Shown here: piece after piece, positions 15,443 through 23,956 of the stretch
Numbering within the stretch: the stretch's first letter is position 1
How the letters are laid out: every line of letters begins with the position of its first letter
Position numbers and translations under genes: made by a program
Source of the DNA: Desulfonatronovibrio magnus
Lineage (GTDB): Bacteria > Desulfobacterota > Desulfovibrionia > Desulfovibrionales > Desulfonatronovibrionaceae
Reading direction: 5' to 3'
NCBI RefSeq assembly: GCF_000934755.1
Contig: NZ_JYNP01000059.1
Coordinates: 1-33,789, forward strand
Length of the DNA: 33,789 nucleotides
Notes under the pieces: generated by a model
The model's database searches: none
Seen by the model: only the letters and a program-made list of their open reading frames with translations
Told to the model about the DNA's origin: nothing

Positions 15443-15499
15443 TTGTACAATAAGCTAAATAACTAAAGGATGAGTAACCATGTGAATAATTGATGTCAA
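15443..15499 (-). promoter_or_regulatory. Probable arsR promoter/operator region
   Basis: On the minus strand TTGACA (15494-15499) is followed 17 bases later by TACTCA (15471-15476), a fair -35 with a poor -10. Closer to the gene, TTGTACAA (15443-15450) within an AT-rich imperfect dyad is a plausible ArsR operator. Both are tentative. Confidence 0.35.
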
Positions 15500-15719
15500 G
15501 AAAATATTTTACGGAAGCTATTGTTAACCTGTTGATATTTTTTAAAAATTTCTGACGCTCCAGCGGGATCGCTTCCAGCCCGAAGGATAAGGCCCCTATG
15601 GATTCCTGCCCGGAGAGGCCGGAGGCTGCTCCCCTGAAGCCTTTTTCTAAAGACTTCAACTTTCTTGGGATACTTGCTGAGATTAACTACCCCTGATTTT
15701 CTTAAAAGCTCCTCACCTG

Positions 15720-16100
15720 GGGGCCCGGGACCGAACCTGTGAGTAACTGTTTTTAAAGTGGAGCCTGCATCCTGCAGGCTATTTAATTCCAGGCGGCTGG
15801 AAGCCGCCTCCACCTTGAAGAACAATCCCATATTTGGAAATTGGGACAGTCCCCGCGAGGTACTTTAAAAAAGATTGATGCTACATTGGTTCCTGGAAGA
15901 GATTTTCTTTGATGACAAAATTTACACAGCGAGGGACAGTCCCCCTCCGGGCTGTAAGCCTCCGGGCAGGAAGCTGTGCCTGGCGTAAAGCTCTCATCTT
16001 TGACGGAATTTTTCAGGCAATTGAGAATCAATCATATGTAAAAATCTTAAAATTGTAACCGTCTGATTTTATTAGTAAAATGTTTGTAGTTACTTGTAAG
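15720..16100. repeat. Repeat A copy 2 (long form)
   Basis: GGGGGCCCGGGACC, then head GTGAGTAACTG (15739-15749); tail AGTTACTT (16088-16095). The branched-fold segment spans 15758-15813 (GTGGAG to CTCCAC), followed by two GGGACAGTCCC near-palindromes and the two-unit CCTCCGGGC insert, as in copy 1. The stretch 15530-15719 before it is GC-rich with no credible gene. From 16101 to 16420 I see only AT-rich sequence and a CTAACTT-TCT-AAGTTAG dyad (16299-16315). Confidence 0.75.
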
Positions 16101-16427
16101 AAGGGGATAAACTATTACCTGTATTATAATTAATTAAATTGCGGGCGTCATTGACATAAGGTGCTGAATGATCGTTCCATAAAGTAACGACATGTATCTG
16201 CATATTGCCTTAAAAATCTGTATAAAAGACTGCCTGACTATAGCTTGGCTGCCGAATATAAGGCTTGATAATTTCTAAGAATTAATTAACACTAATATCT
16301 AACTTTCTAAGTTAGTACTTTTGGTGTCAAATAAATATTACTCCTGTTACGAACTATTGATTGTCCTGTATTTTTTTTGCTCTTTGCATGCTGCACGGGG
16401 ATTGGCTCTTCCGGGATCCGCTTGCAT

Positions 16428-16505
16428 CAAAATGAGACGTTTGAGAGATCGGTTGATGCTCAAGCGGGTCCCGGAGCGTCTTGCCCCCGATTTCCCTGCT
16501 TTACT
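16428..16505 (+). repeat. Degenerate element D remnant
   Basis: TGAGACGT, ATCGGTTGAT, CTCAA and a GGAG-x-G-x-x-TG-CCCC tail occur in the same order and spacing as inside element D copy 2 (30200-30257). No terminal repeats are left. It lies in the open frame just upstream of the cyclase start and helps explain why that frame is open without being coding. Confidence 0.4.
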
Positions 16506-16563
16506 GGAAAAGCTGAAATATAATATTTTCTTTCAGGAATTCCGGATACGTTTTGGAGATACA

Positions 16564-17457
16564 ATGTCGTCCAACAGCCAGCACTTAGCAGTCCTTTTTG
16601 CTGATATCACTTCAAGCAGACAAATATTTTCCGTTCTTGGTGATGAACGCGCTCACAAGTTCATTTCTAAATGTCTTGCCATGCTTGCTGATATAACGGT
16701 TGCTCACCAGGGCAGAGTTGTCAAAACCATTGGTGATGAAGTTATGTGCGTGTTTCCCAATGCGGATTACAGTATTGAGGCGGCTGTGAAGATGCATCAG
16801 TCCATGGCGGCTGTTAATTGCCCCAGAGGACTTAGTTTCAGACCCGGAATCCATATCGGTCTTGAAGCCGGATGGGTGGTCAGCAGCGAAAAAGATGTGT
16901 TTGGAGAAACTGTTATACTGGCTTCAAGGCTGGTTGCAAAATCCAAGACAGGGCAGATACTGACATCAGGCTTGACTGTTGAGAAGTTATCACCAGCGCA
17001 TAAGAGCATGATTAGAAAGATTCAGGTTACCAGCCTGAAGGGATTGAGTCAGGAAGTCAGCATCTATGAGATAATCTGGGAGCATGAAGATCTGACTGTC
17101 ATGCTGAATCACCCCTTAGACCTGCTGAAAGCACGGCATAAATTCAGACTTGTCCACGCAGGCAAGACCATAATTCTCACCAGTTCCAATCCGGTTATCA
17201 CCTTGGGCAGGCACAGTTCCTGTGATGTCCGTATGGACGAAATCGTAGTTTCAAGGATTCATGCTAAAATAGAACTTAGAAGCGGCAAGGTGTATCTGAA
17301 GGATCAAAGCACCAATGGAACTTTTGTCACTTTTAAGGGTAGTAAGAAAGATTTCGCGCATCAGAATGAACTTGAGCTGTCCGAGGATGGATGTCTGGGA
17401 CTTGGCCGACAGGCAGATCTTGATTCGCCAGACAGTATTATTTTTTTTACAGATTAA
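16564..17457 (+). CDS. Class III nucleotide cyclase-FHA domain protein
   Basis: A 297-residue soluble protein. Residues about 6-170 are a class III adenylate/guanylate cyclase domain: first metal Asp14 (LFADITSSR), second metal Asp58 (KTIGDEVM), Lys54 and Asp111 at the purine-recognition positions, and transition-state Arg122. The usual transition-state Asn in V-N-x-A-x-R is Ile118 here (TVILASR), so activity may be reduced or lost. Residues about 200-290 are an FHA phosphothreonine-binding domain with GRHSSCDV, SRIHAKIE and DQSTNGTF intact. I start at the ATG at 16564 (GGAG 5 bases upstream), although the frame is open to 16321. It is cotranscribed with the kinase 31 bases downstream. Confidence 0.8.
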   Translation: MSSNSQHLAVLFADITSSRQIFSVLGDERAHKFISKCLAMLADITVAHQGRVVKTIGDEVMCVFPNADYSIEAAVKMHQSMAAVNCPRGLSFRPGIHIGLEAGWVVSSEKDVFGETVILASRLVAKSKTGQILTSGLTVEKLSPAHKSMIRKIQVTSLKGLSQEVSIYEIIWEHEDLTVMLNHPLDLLKARHKFRLVHAGKTIILTSSNPVITLGRHSSCDVRMDEIVVSRIHAKIELRSGKVYLKDQSTNGTFVTFKGSKKDFAHQNELELSEDGCLGLGRQADLDSPDSIIFFTD

Positions 17458-17488
17458 AAACAGCAACCACTAACTGGAGGACATTATT

Positions 17489-19723
17489 ATGACCACTAAC
17501 CAGGATGATGGCTGGACTGGTTATTATCAGGAGCTCTTGCACAACGCTCCCATTGGAATTTTTACTTCCACGCCCGAGGGAAGATACACAATGGTCAATG
17601 CTGCCCTGGCTAAGATGTACGGTTATTCTTCTCCAGAAGAAATGATGTCTGAAGTTACTGACATTTCCAGACAAATATACATCAATCCTTCAGATAGAGA
17701 AAAGTTTGTTCAGGATCTGGAAAAGCACGGTGAGGTTAAAAACCATGAATGCTGCCTGCGCCGGGCAGATCAATCTGTTTTTTGTGTTTCGCGCAGTGTT
17801 CGAGCTGTTAAAAACAGCGAAGATAAAACTCTTTTTTATCAGGGGTTCGTTGTTGACATTACTGACCAATACCAGGCTAAACAGGATTTTAAGCTGCTCT
17901 TCAACGAGATGCTTAATGGTTTTGCTCTGCATGAAATAATTTGTGATGACCAGGGCCGCCCGGAAGATTACCGTTTTCTGGCGGTCAATCCGGCATTTGA
18001 AAAAATGACTGGACTTAAAAGGGCTGATATTCTGGGCAGAACTGTGCTTGAAGTGCTGCCTGCTCTTGAGAAATCCTGGATTGAAAGATACGGGAAGGTT
18101 GCCTTGACAGGCGAACCGGACTGTTTTGAGAACTACTCAGGTGAGCACGGAAAGTATTTTCGAGTCACTGCATTTAGCCCTGATAAAGGAAGATTTGCCT
18201 GTATATTTGAAGACATTACTACAGGCAGGCTGGCCAGACAAGAAGCTCGAGAGGCTCATGAGCGTCTTTTGAAAGTGCTGGATAATATCAGTTTAGTGAC
18301 GCAAGTTATTGATATGCAGACCCATGAAATCCTTTTTATGAACCAGGAAGCCAAAAGACAATTTGGGGATGTGGTTGGTCGGCAATGCTGGAAGGTACTT
18401 CAGGTTGGTCAAAGTGCTCCTTGCTCTTTCTGTACCAACGACAGGCTTTTAGATAATAATGGCATGCCTGCAGGAATTTACCGCTGGGAATTTTTTAACG
18501 AAAAGACCGGCAGATGGTATGATTGTCATGATGTAGCCATAAAATGGGTGGATGGTCGATTGGTCAGGCTGGAAAATGCTCTGGACATTACTGATAAGAA
18601 ACTTGCTGAAAATGAGCTAAGGGAACAAAAGCTTCTGCTGGAAGGAATTCTGGAAAATATTCCAGATATAATGAGTGTAAAACGAACGGACTTAAGTGTT
18701 GTCAAGTATAACAGGGCGGGCAAAGAATTTCTAAATATACAGGATTTAGATGTAATAAAAGGTGAAAAATGTTACAAGATAATTGGCAGAGACAGCAGTT
18801 GTTCATCATGTGCCACGCTTGAGGCTGTCAGGACAGGCAAGCTCACTGCCATTGAAAAGTATGTGGATGAGCTTGGCAAATATTTTAATTGCCGGGCAAA
18901 TCCCATAATAGATGAAAACGGCAGGATTGAATATGTTGTGGAGCTCATCAGGGACATAACAGACAGAAAAGAGGTGGAAAAAAGAATCATAAAGATGAAT
19001 AAGGATCTTGAGATCGCCAACTCGGAAAAGGATAAACTTTTTTCCATCATTGCTCATGACCTGAGATCTCCCATATCAGGCATCTTCAGCTCATCCAGAA
19101 TAATTGCATCAGACACAGGAAGTCTGTCTCCTGATGAAATAAGGCAGATTGCAAACGAAATGGGCAAGAGCACAGAAAATCTGCTGGCGTTGCTCAATGA
19201 TCTTTTGCAATGGTCCAGGATGAGCCAGGGCAGTATGGACTATGATCCAGGACCTTGCGACATTCAGGACCTGATTATTGCCAGTCTAAAGACTGTTAAG
19301 GATGTTGCCCGGCACAAACATGTGGAAATTAAGTATGATCTGCCGGCTGGTGTGAAGGTTATGGTTGATGAGCCTATGGTCAATTCCATTATCCGCAATC
19401 TATTGTTTAATGCTGTAAAGTTCAGCCGACGAGGGTCATGTGTATTCATCAGGGCCATTGAGAACGGAGCCATGATTACGGTTTCAGTAGAGGATAAGGG
19501 TATTGGCATGGATGAAGACATTAAGGCCAGGGTTTTCGAGCATGATAAAAAGAAAAGGCAACTTGGTACTGAAGGTGAAAAGAGTACCGGGCTGGGCATG
19601 ATCCTGTGCAAAGAGTTTCTGGATAAGCATGGCGGTAGCATCTGGCTGGAAAGTGAACCAGGTAAGGGTACAACAGTATACTTTACACTGCCGGTTGCAG
19701 ATTCTGTAATTTTTTCGGGATGA
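17489..19723 (+). CDS. Soluble four-PAS sensor histidine kinase
   Basis: A 744-residue kinase without membrane segments. Four PAS domains lie at about 12-128, 133-246, 258-370 and 380-493. PAS3 and PAS4 carry the cysteine pattern CWK...PCSFC (Cys300, 312, 315) and CYK...CSSC (Cys428, 438, 441), suggesting a redox or metal input. HisKA follows with phospho-acceptor His523 (IIAHDLRSP), and HATPase_c after it has NLLFNAVKFS, EDKGIGMD and STGLGMILCK. There is no receiver domain and no response regulator next door. GGAGG precedes the ATG, and the cyclase-FHA gene is 31 bases upstream, so the FHA protein and this kinase probably act in one pathway (inference). Confidence 0.87.
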   Translation: MTTNQDDGWTGYYQELLHNAPIGIFTSTPEGRYTMVNAALAKMYGYSSPEEMMSEVTDISRQIYINPSDREKFVQDLEKHGEVKNHECCLRRADQSVFCVSRSVRAVKNSEDKTLFYQGFVVDITDQYQAKQDFKLLFNEMLNGFALHEIICDDQGRPEDYRFLAVNPAFEKMTGLKRADILGRTVLEVLPALEKSWIERYGKVALTGEPDCFENYSGEHGKYFRVTAFSPDKGRFACIFEDITTGRLARQEAREAHERLLKVLDNISLVTQVIDMQTHEILFMNQEAKRQFGDVVGRQCWKVLQVGQSAPCSFCTNDRLLDNNGMPAGIYRWEFFNEKTGRWYDCHDVAIKWVDGRLVRLENALDITDKKLAENELREQKLLLEGILENIPDIMSVKRTDLSVVKYNRAGKEFLNIQDLDVIKGEKCYKIIGRDSSCSSCATLEAVRTGKLTAIEKYVDELGKYFNCRANPIIDENGRIEYVVELIRDITDRKEVEKRIIKMNKDLEIANSEKDKLFSIIAHDLRSPISGIFSSSRIIASDTGSLSPDEIRQIANEMGKSTENLLALLNDLLQWSRMSQGSMDYDPGPCDIQDLIIASLKTVKDVARHKHVEIKYDLPAGVKVMVDEPMVNSIIRNLLFNAVKFSRRGSCVFIRAIENGAMITVSVEDKGIGMDEDIKARVFEHDKKKRQLGTEGEKSTGLGMILCKEFLDKHGGSIWLESEPGKGTTVYFTLPVADSVIFSG

Positions 19724-19787
19724 TAGGAACTGACAACATTATGCCCCTTTTTGGCACTTCTATGGGCTTTTTTGCTGGTGGATCGAG

Positions 19788-19922
19788 ACCGAACCTGTGA
19801 GTAACTTGAACGTATGAAACCCTGGATTCCGGCTTTCGCCGGAATGACGGTAAATAGTGAAAACTTGGTTTAACCGTCACCCCGGACTTGATCCGGGGTC
19901 CAGTTTTTTGAAGTTACTTGCA
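19788..19922. repeat. Repeat B copy 2
   Basis: Head GACCGAACCTGTGAGTAACTT (GTGAGTAACTT at 19797-19807) and tail AGTTACTT (19912-19919). Hairpins are ATTCCGGC-TTTC-GCCGGAAT (19826-19845) and ACCCCGGA-CTTGA-TCCGGGGT (19879-19899). The GTTCCCAGG hairpin found in copies 3 and 4 is absent. Confidence 0.75.
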
Positions 19923-19994
19923 GGAAGCACTTAGCACGGGGGGAGCAAAGTCAAGTATTGTCGAATGACTGTATTTGCCAGGATTAGAATTTAA

Positions 19995-20726
19995 TCAGGC
20001 AAGAATGTTCATCAGTTTTGCAGACAGTTTGCGGCCCTTTTTGATATTTGGGTCGTGGCGGATATATTTGCTTTTTTCTTTGTTGTTGATGACATCAATG
20101 GCTCTTATAACAGACATTTTATGGTAGCCCTCAAAGTCTTCCTTGTAAAAATTGGTCCATCTCTTGGAATTAAGAGCTGACATTTTGATGCCCATTTTAT
20201 ACATACGCTGAAAACTTTTTGATCTGCAATCTTCCTGATCAATGACTGAATTGGTCAGTTCATCATTTGACCTGAGTCTTTCCTTATCCAGCCCGGAAAC
20301 GGTTTTTCTGCAATTTTTAGCCAACAGGCTGTCTGATTCTATTTCTATCCAGACATGGCCAAGCTTGCTTTTGGAGCCAAGGTCCATCTGTCCGTGGGCA
20401 ACAGTATCTGCAGCAAGATGGGTCAGGAAACCATAAGCAAAGGCTGCGTCCGAGCGTTTTTGTGCGCAGCTTAGAAGAAGAAATCCTGTTTCCCAGTCGT
20501 GTGGGTTTTTGTGCCCTCGCTTGCCTAAATAGTTGTCGACTACTATTGATCCATATATAAAATTAGTGGCATAGGCTGTAAGCAGTGTATAAACTGAAGC
20601 CGACAGAAGACTGGCAGCTCTTAGCACTTCGTGCGCAAAATGTGTGTGGGTCATGGGGCCCCATGCATATGAGACATCAACCTGGGCAAAGAAAACTAAT
20701 GTCAGCAAAAGAAAGATTTTTTTCAT
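19995..20726 (-). CDS. Zinc-dependent phospholipase C-like secreted protein
   Basis: A 243-residue exported protein. A signal peptide (residues 1-21, ending VSYA) would leave Trp22 as the mature N-terminus, in WGPMTHTHFAHEVL. In zinc-dependent phospholipase C the N-terminal Trp itself binds zinc. Further metal-site patterns are YGSIVVDNYLG, HDWETGF, AYGFLTHLAADTVAHG and HVWIEIESD. The fold cleaves phospholipid head groups in known members, but many environmental relatives are untested. Its own promoter is visible at 20772-20799. It has no operon partner; the sigma-54-driven gene at 21049 is divergent. Confidence 0.82.
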   Translation of the reverse strand: MKKIFLLLTLVFFAQVDVSYAWGPMTHTHFAHEVLRAASLLSASVYTLLTAYATNFIYGSIVVDNYLGKRGHKNPHDWETGFLLLSCAQKRSDAAFAYGFLTHLAADTVAHGQMDLGSKSKLGHVWIEIESDSLLAKNCRKTVSGLDKERLRSNDELTNSVIDQEDCRSKSFQRMYKMGIKMSALNSKRWTNFYKEDFEGYHKMSVIRAIDVINNKEKSKYIRHDPNIKKGRKLSAKLMNILA

Positions 20727-20771
20727 AATTAAGTAATCCTGTCTTAAAGAGAATTAATCAGTAGGGGATAA

Positions 20772-20799
20772 CTTATACAACAAAATTGAGGCAAGTCAA
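20772..20799 (-). promoter_or_regulatory. Sigma-70-type promoter of the phospholipase-like gene
   Basis: Minus strand: TTGACT (20794-20799), a 16-base spacer, TATAAG (20772-20777). It lies about 45 bases before the ATG and is correctly oriented. Confidence 0.65.
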
Positions 20800-20882
20800 T
20801 CAAGATTTTAATAAACATAGCGTGATTTATTTCTGATGTTCAGGGCTAAAAAAATCAGCATTTTACAGCCTTTCCCTTATTC

Positions 20883-20946
20883 TGCACATCTCTATTGCAC
20901 AAGTGTGCGAGAATTTGCACAAGCTGTAGTTGCATTCGGCTGCACA
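20883..20946 (+). promoter_or_regulatory. TGCACA repeats, candidate activator binding sites
   Basis: TGCACA occurs at 20883, 20896, 20916 and 20941, and the second is part of a GCACA-AG-TGTGC dyad (20897-20908). They lie 40-100 bases upstream of the sigma-54 promoter, where an NtrC-type activator would bind. Confidence 0.5.
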
Positions 20947-20983
20947 TAGTTTGTAAGAAACTGAAATTGTTCAATAAAGTAAG

Positions 20984-21001
20984 TTGGCACAGCGCATGCT
21001 T
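20984..21001 (+). promoter_or_regulatory. Sigma-54 promoter of the ZraP-like gene
   Basis: TTGGCACAGCGCATGCTT has GG at 20986-20987 and GC at 20998-20999 with exactly 10 bases between, and TGGCAC at -24 matches consensus. Expected start of transcription is near 21011, 38 bases before the ATG. E. coli zraP is also sigma-54 dependent. Confidence 0.75.
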
Positions 21002-21048
21002 ATATGTCATCAACCATATAAACACTTTTAAATTTTCGGAGGAAAAAA

Positions 21049-21531
21049 ATGACAAGACACATGATCACAACAATTACAATGGCAGCGCTGGCCCTTTTGT
21101 TAATTTCATCTGCAGCCATGGCCAGAGGAGGTCCTGGTGCTGAACGCGGAGATCAAAACAGACAGTGGCACCAGGAGTGCCCTGTTCTTGCCAACCTTGA
21201 TCAGGAACAGCGTGACAGCCTTGTTGCAGCATTGCAGGAACATAGAAATAACATGTATCCCAAAAGGCAGCAGATGATAGCAAGGCAGGCAGAACTGAAT
21301 GCCCTCCTGGCTACTCCTGAAGCAAGTGCATCAGATATTGAAAAGATCAAAAGCCAGATTCTAACATTGAATCAGGATATCATGGCTGCCAAGCTGAACC
21401 ATAGAATAGACATGAGCCAGGAGTATGGTCTGAAGACAGGCAAAAGAGCCGGGTCTGGATTTCATAAGGGCGGCGTATCAGGCTCACCTCAAGGAAGGCG
21501 TACTGGTGAGTGCCCAAGGTTAGGCAGATAA
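21049..21531 (+). CDS. ZraP/Spy-CpxP-like periplasmic protein
   Basis: A 160-residue exported protein. A signal peptide (about 1-25, ending AMARG) precedes a helical mature domain: QECPVLANLDQEQRDSLVAA, then LQEHRNNMYPKRQQMIARQAE and a long amphipathic DIEKIKSQILTLNQDIM helix. This is the layout of the ZraP/Spy/CpxP periplasmic chaperones and metal-binding sensors of envelope stress. His and Cys residues at both ends (HQECP, FHKGG, GECPR) could bind metal. Transcription is from the sigma-54 promoter 50-65 bases upstream, GGAGG precedes the ATG, and a terminator follows. In E. coli the ZraSR pair controls zraP; here the histidine kinase ending at 21603 converges on it, though no response regulator is adjacent. 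Confidence 0.78.
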   Translation: MTRHMITTITMAALALLLISSAAMARGGPGAERGDQNRQWHQECPVLANLDQEQRDSLVAALQEHRNNMYPKRQQMIARQAELNALLATPEASASDIEKIKSQILTLNQDIMAAKLNHRIDMSQEYGLKTGKRAGSGFHKGGVSGSPQGRRTGECPRLGR

Positions 21532-21568
21532 AATCAAAAAAACTTTTAAAGCAATATTGTAACAAGCA

Positions 21569-21604
21569 TGAGGCCTGCTTCCAGCAGGCCTCAGCAACTT
21601 TTTT
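21569..21604 (+). terminator. Intrinsic terminator between convergent genes
   Basis: TGAGGCCTGC, loop TTCCA, GCAGGCCTCA, then GCAAC and six Ts. A strong terminator for the ZraP-like gene; the same hairpin can serve the kinase gene on the other strand. Confidence 0.8.
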
Positions 21605-23381
21605 AGCCAGTAGTTTCAGTTTTTTCAGCATTAGTGGGCAGAGTCACGATTACATGAGTTCCATGTTCTTCAGAAGTTGTAAAGGTTATATCACCTCCAT
21701 GACTTCTGGCAATGAGCCTTGCGCTGAAGGTGCCGAGTCCTGTTCCATGAGCTTTACCGGCAGTGGCATAACGATCAAAAAAACGATTGCGTACTGCTGA
21801 CGGTATTGCTCCATCATTGTGCAAATCAATTATGGTGTTGTTCTGATCCTGGTTAATGTTGACAGTGACCATGCTGTTTTCAGGGGCAGCTTCTAAGGCA
21901 TTGGTGAGCAGGTTGGCAAGCATGGAATGAATATGTCTTTTTTCCAGATAGACCGATAATTTATTGTCATCACTTATTTCCCGATCGTAAAGGATAATTT
22001 GCAGCTTAATCAGTTTGCCGTTCTGCAGGGGCTGTGTATCGCTATCCAGGACTTTTAACACTGACAAAAGATCAAACTCTTCCGGCTTGAGTATGTAGGT
22101 ACCTTCTTCCATTTTAAAAATATCAAGAGAATGATTGATCATATTAAGCATTCTGCGACCAGATTCATGGATATGCCCGAGAAATTCCTTTTGTTCGTCA
22201 TTCAGCTCATCATCTAACAGTATCTCCGACAGCCCAAGTATGCCGTTCAAGGGGGTTTTCAGATCATGACGAACTATACGTTCGACATCATCCCGAAGTT
22301 TTTCAACTCTCTTTTTTTCTGAAATATCCCTTTCAATATGAATCATCTGAACAGGCTGACCATTTTCATCAAAAACAGGCCAGGCAGACACCTCTACAAA
22401 ATATTCGTCTCCATCCTTTGACTTATGAATATGCTCTGCCACGCAGGGCTGATTGTTTTTGAAATATTCCTGCACAGGACAGGTGTGCTGCACTCCCTGA
22501 CATGGTTCGTCAGTACCATGGGTTATCTGATAACATGTTTTGCCCAGAACATCTTCAAGGCTGGTATTGTTGGATGAAAGAAAGGTCTGGTTGGCATTGA
22601 GGATAGTCATATCCCTGGCATCAATTAGAGCAACGGAATCAGGGAGTCCATCGAGGATGGTCTGGCTGAGCATTTGAGATCTTTTCAGCTCAACAGTTCT
22701 TTGTTCTACCAGTTGTTCTAAGTGATTTTTGTAGTTTTCAAGTTCCTGATGATACTCTGAAAGTTCCTGGTCTCGCTGGCGCAGGGCAGTTGACAGCAAA
22801 CCTACTTCGTCCTGTCTGTAGATGCCGGGATATTGGGGCATTTCCTCGCAACTGCTGTTTTTGATGCATTCAGTAAGCTCAGAAAGATCAAAAAGGTATT
22901 TGTGGCTTATTTTCCAGACGATGAAAATGAATGCGGGAACAATTATGAGCAGTAAAATGCCTCCGATGTAAAGAATATACATCATGCCGGCTTTAAGAGG
23001 ATCCTGGGAAAATGATACAATTATCTGTCCCTGTACCGCAGGGCCTGAGCCTATATCCTCAGACAGCTGCATTTCAGACAGTTCACCGCTTTCCATGAGC
23101 AGATTGTCATTTTGATCATAAATAGCCACACCGGTTATGCCCTCATAATCCTGGATGGCCTGGATCTGATCTCTTAGCTCAAGGTAGTTTATCTGCATTA
23201 CAGGCTGGATCAATGATATGGAAGCCAGCCTCATATGAGACTGGATATTGTTCTGAAAGTTAGTTTCAAGGTATTTATAGCCCAGCCACAGGCTCAAGAT
23301 TGCGCCAAGCATGGCAAGGACGCAGGCGAATAAGGCTATCCATAATGCCAGTTTGGTTCTGAGAGAATTAAATAAGTTCAT
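21603..23381 (-). CDS. Membrane histidine kinase with cysteine-rich PAS domain
   Basis: A 592-residue sensor. Membrane segments at about 12-34 and 133-157 bracket a periplasmic domain of about 98 residues. A HAMP-like linker and a coiled coil (about 200-240) lead to a PAS domain (about 242-355) with CYQITHG, PCQG, TCPVQEYF and PCVAEH (Cys283, 294, 301, 313), a pattern suggesting redox or metal sensing. HisKA has His372 (IVRHDLKTPLNG); HATPase_c has NLLTNALEAAP and HGTGLGTFSARL. It begins 2 bases after the stop of the Tat-exported ferritin-like gene, so the two are translationally linked. No response regulator is nearby; its partner is unknown. Confidence 0.87.
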   Translation of the reverse strand: MNLFNSLRTKLALWIALFACVLAMLGAILSLWLGYKYLETNFQNNIQSHMRLASISLIQPVMQINYLELRDQIQAIQDYEGITGVAIYDQNDNLLMESGELSEMQLSEDIGSGPAVQGQIIVSFSQDPLKAGMMYILYIGGILLLIIVPAFIFIVWKISHKYLFDLSELTECIKNSSCEEMPQYPGIYRQDEVGLLSTALRQRDQELSEYHQELENYKNHLEQLVEQRTVELKRSQMLSQTILDGLPDSVALIDARDMTILNANQTFLSSNNTSLEDVLGKTCYQITHGTDEPCQGVQHTCPVQEYFKNNQPCVAEHIHKSKDGDEYFVEVSAWPVFDENGQPVQMIHIERDISEKKRVEKLRDDVERIVRHDLKTPLNGILGLSEILLDDELNDEQKEFLGHIHESGRRMLNMINHSLDIFKMEEGTYILKPEEFDLLSVLKVLDSDTQPLQNGKLIKLQIILYDREISDDNKLSVYLEKRHIHSMLANLLTNALEAAPENSMVTVNINQDQNNTIIDLHNDGAIPSAVRNRFFDRYATAGKAHGTGLGTFSARLIARSHGGDITFTTSEEHGTHVIVTLPTNAEKTETTG

Positions 23382-23383
23382 GA

Positions 23384-23956
23384 TTACTGCTGAATTTCTT
23401 TGAGCATGCCTTCAAAAATTTCCTTATGACTTTGTTCGGAGCGAACAATATTTTCAAGATTGTTGCGCAGGTCATCGTCCATATCAAAATCCAGTATTCT
23501 GGAGTAAAGATTAACAGCTCCCTGTTCAGCAGCAATGTCCTGAATCAAGACCCTGGAAGGAGTGTCGCCAGTCTGAGGGGGCCAGACAGCAAGGGTTGGT
23601 TCTGCCCCAGACTTTTTTAAAGCATTAGAGAGGATTACAGCATGCTCGACTTCATCAGCAATAATGGCTTTAATGGCAGTAGCATGGTTGCTGTCCAGCC
23701 AGTATGAGAGCAGGCCGGCATGATTTGCATACTGCACGAATGCACCGTGTTCATGTTGCAGGGCCAGATTGAGCAGTTCGGTAAGCTCACGGGAATACTT
23801 TGATTCTGGTGAAGCTGCCCAAACAATTTTGGCGCCGGTCAGCAGCAGTCCGGCAGCGCACGCACCGGATTTAAGAAGGGTCCTTCTGGAAATGAAATCA
23901 TGGTTTCCAAGGGATTGGCCGATGGGGACGTGTGGAAGTGAATTATTATTGGGCAT
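23384..23956 (-). CDS. Tat-exported ferritin-like (rubrerythrin/bacterioferritin-fold) protein
   Basis: A 190-residue protein. A twin-arginine signal, SRRTLLKSGACAAGLLLTGA (Arg24-Arg25), ends near VWAA, so it should be folded with metal before export. The mature part is a four-helix ferritin-like domain with the ligand pattern E (HEHGAF, Glu69), E-x-x-H (DEVEHA, Glu102/His105), E (AAEQGAV, Glu144) and E-x-x-H (SEQSHKE, Glu174/His177), consistent with a di-iron site. No rubredoxin domain is present. I start at the ATG at 23956 (GGAG 8 bases before), not at the upstream in-frame codon. The kinase gene begins 2 bases after its stop, which suggests that it supplies or shapes that kinase's periplasmic signal (inference). 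Confidence 0.8.
   Translation of the reverse strand: MPNNNSLPHVPIGQSLGNHDFISRRTLLKSGACAAGLLLTGAKIVWAASPESKYSRELTELLNLALQHEHGAFVQYANHAGLLSYWLDSNHATAIKAIIADEVEHAVILSNALKKSGAEPTLAVWPPQTGDTPSRVLIQDIAAEQGAVNLYSRILDFDMDDDLRNNLENIVRSEQSHKEIFEGMLKEIQQ

Noticed and set aside
16321-16563. N-terminal extension of the cyclase-FHA protein
   Set aside because: Part of the extension is a worn element D sequence, and a good ribosome binding site precedes the ATG at 16564.
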